From: Nocardia sp. NRRL S-836
GTDB taxonomy: Bacteria > Actinomycetota > Actinomycetes > Mycobacteriales > Pseudonocardiaceae
Assembly (NCBI RefSeq): GCF_001279525.1
Contig: NZ_LGDY01000119.1
Location: forward strand, 9,349-73,348
DNA: 64,000 bases
Reading direction: 5' to 3'
In this document: positions 63,757 to 64,000 of the stretch, piece by piece
Numbering within the stretch: the first letter of the stretch is position 1
Layout of the letters: every line of letters begins with the position of its first letter
Notes under the pieces: generated by a model
The model's input: only the letters and a program-made list of their open reading frames with translations
Told to the model about the DNA's origin: nothing
Databases searched by the model: none
Program-made: the position numbers and the translations under genes

Positions 63757-63905
63757 GCGCACGCACGCACGCCGCACGCACGCCGCACGCACGCCGCACG
63801 CCGCACGCCGCACGCCGCACGCACGCACGCCGCACGCCGCGTGTCGCACGCACGCTGGTGTGCCGCACGCACGGCACGTGCACGGTGCGCGCCGCGTGTC
63901 GCACC
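63757..63905. repeat. ACGC/CGCACGC microsatellite at the right edge
   Basis: Roughly 150 bp of imperfect tandem ACGC and CCGCACGC units, largely alternating purine-pyrimidine. The stretch 63635-64000 holds no convincing gene; frames across it are Arg/Ala/Cys repeats from the microsatellite. The unit lengths are irregular and there are no spacers, so this is not a CRISPR array. Confidence 0.7.
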
Positions 63906-64000
63906 GACGCCGCCCTGATGCCGCACGCCCGCACGCCGGCCGCCCCCACGGCGTGCGCGCCGCTCATCCCCGCCCGCCGACCGCCCGCGCCCGCCGACCG

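Noticed and set aside
63757..63905. CRISPR array
   Set aside because: Units are only 4-8 bp, imperfect and directly adjacent, with no unique spacers, and no cas genes lie nearby.

Overview
The window is a high-GC actinobacterial chromosome segment. GC-rich third positions, many GTG starts, 4-bp GTGA gene overlaps, apparently leaderless promoters, an orphan ESX/type VII effector-type operon and a coelichelin-type siderophore locus point to Actinomycetota, most likely the Pseudonocardiaceae. The family assignment is inference; no rRNA or housekeeping marker is present.

Layout. 1-4.1 kb: the 3' part of an NRAMP metal transporter with two overlapping small membrane genes, an APH-fold kinase, two tiny genes and a YdcF-like protein. 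4.2-10.1 kb: a chitin-associated stretch holding a GH18 chitinase with a C-terminal CBM5/12 module and an S1 protease with the same module. Both carry a GGTCTGGACC palindrome resembling a DasR site in their promoter regions. AraC and VOC genes and a truncated metallo-beta-lactamase lie between them. 10.2-22.7 kb: a two-component pair, a small DNA-binding protein behind two matching 20-bp palindromes, galactokinase, a NatAB-like ABC pair, an oxidoreductase, a glycosyltransferase, a hydrolase, an SDR, a DedA protein and an HTH-NACHT-membrane protein. 22.8-27.6 kb: a tight seven-gene ESX-type operon (PPE-like, EspC-like, EspG-like, YbaB, a WXG-like long protein and an S12 serine hydrolase) without secretion machinery, ending at a strong terminator. 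27.6-36.9 kb: a Cys-rich protein divergent from an HTH-Nudix-like protein, a lipoprotein, an AfsR/SARP-type regulator, a DUF2071 remnant, a GH3 glycosidase and a cupin. 36.9-41.3 kb: a four-gene operon with a TelA protein, a VWA/substrate-binding lipoprotein and a second substrate-binding protein.

41.5-63.6 kb: a siderophore locus whose content and order match the coelichelin (cch) cluster. It holds an esterase, an ABC half-exporter, a 3716-residue NRPS, a second half-exporter, a binding lipoprotein, an ATPase and two permeases. NRPS order is A-PCP-E / C-A-PCP-E / C-A-PCP with no thioesterase. Specificity codes read by eye are DINYWGGIG, DFWNVGMVH and DMENLGLIN, which I recall as those for formyl-hydroxy-ornithine, threonine and hydroxy-ornithine. 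Five iron-box-like sites punctuate the locus. The two half-exporters have complementary defects and should form one heterodimer. The ornithine hydroxylase, formyltransferase and MbtH genes are not in the window.

Most interesting are the complementary ABC pair, a third NRPS C domain with HL in place of the HH of HHxxxDG, a 51-bp repeat expansion inside the second E domain, the paired DasR-like sites, and the palindrome-controlled regulator at 12.2 kb.
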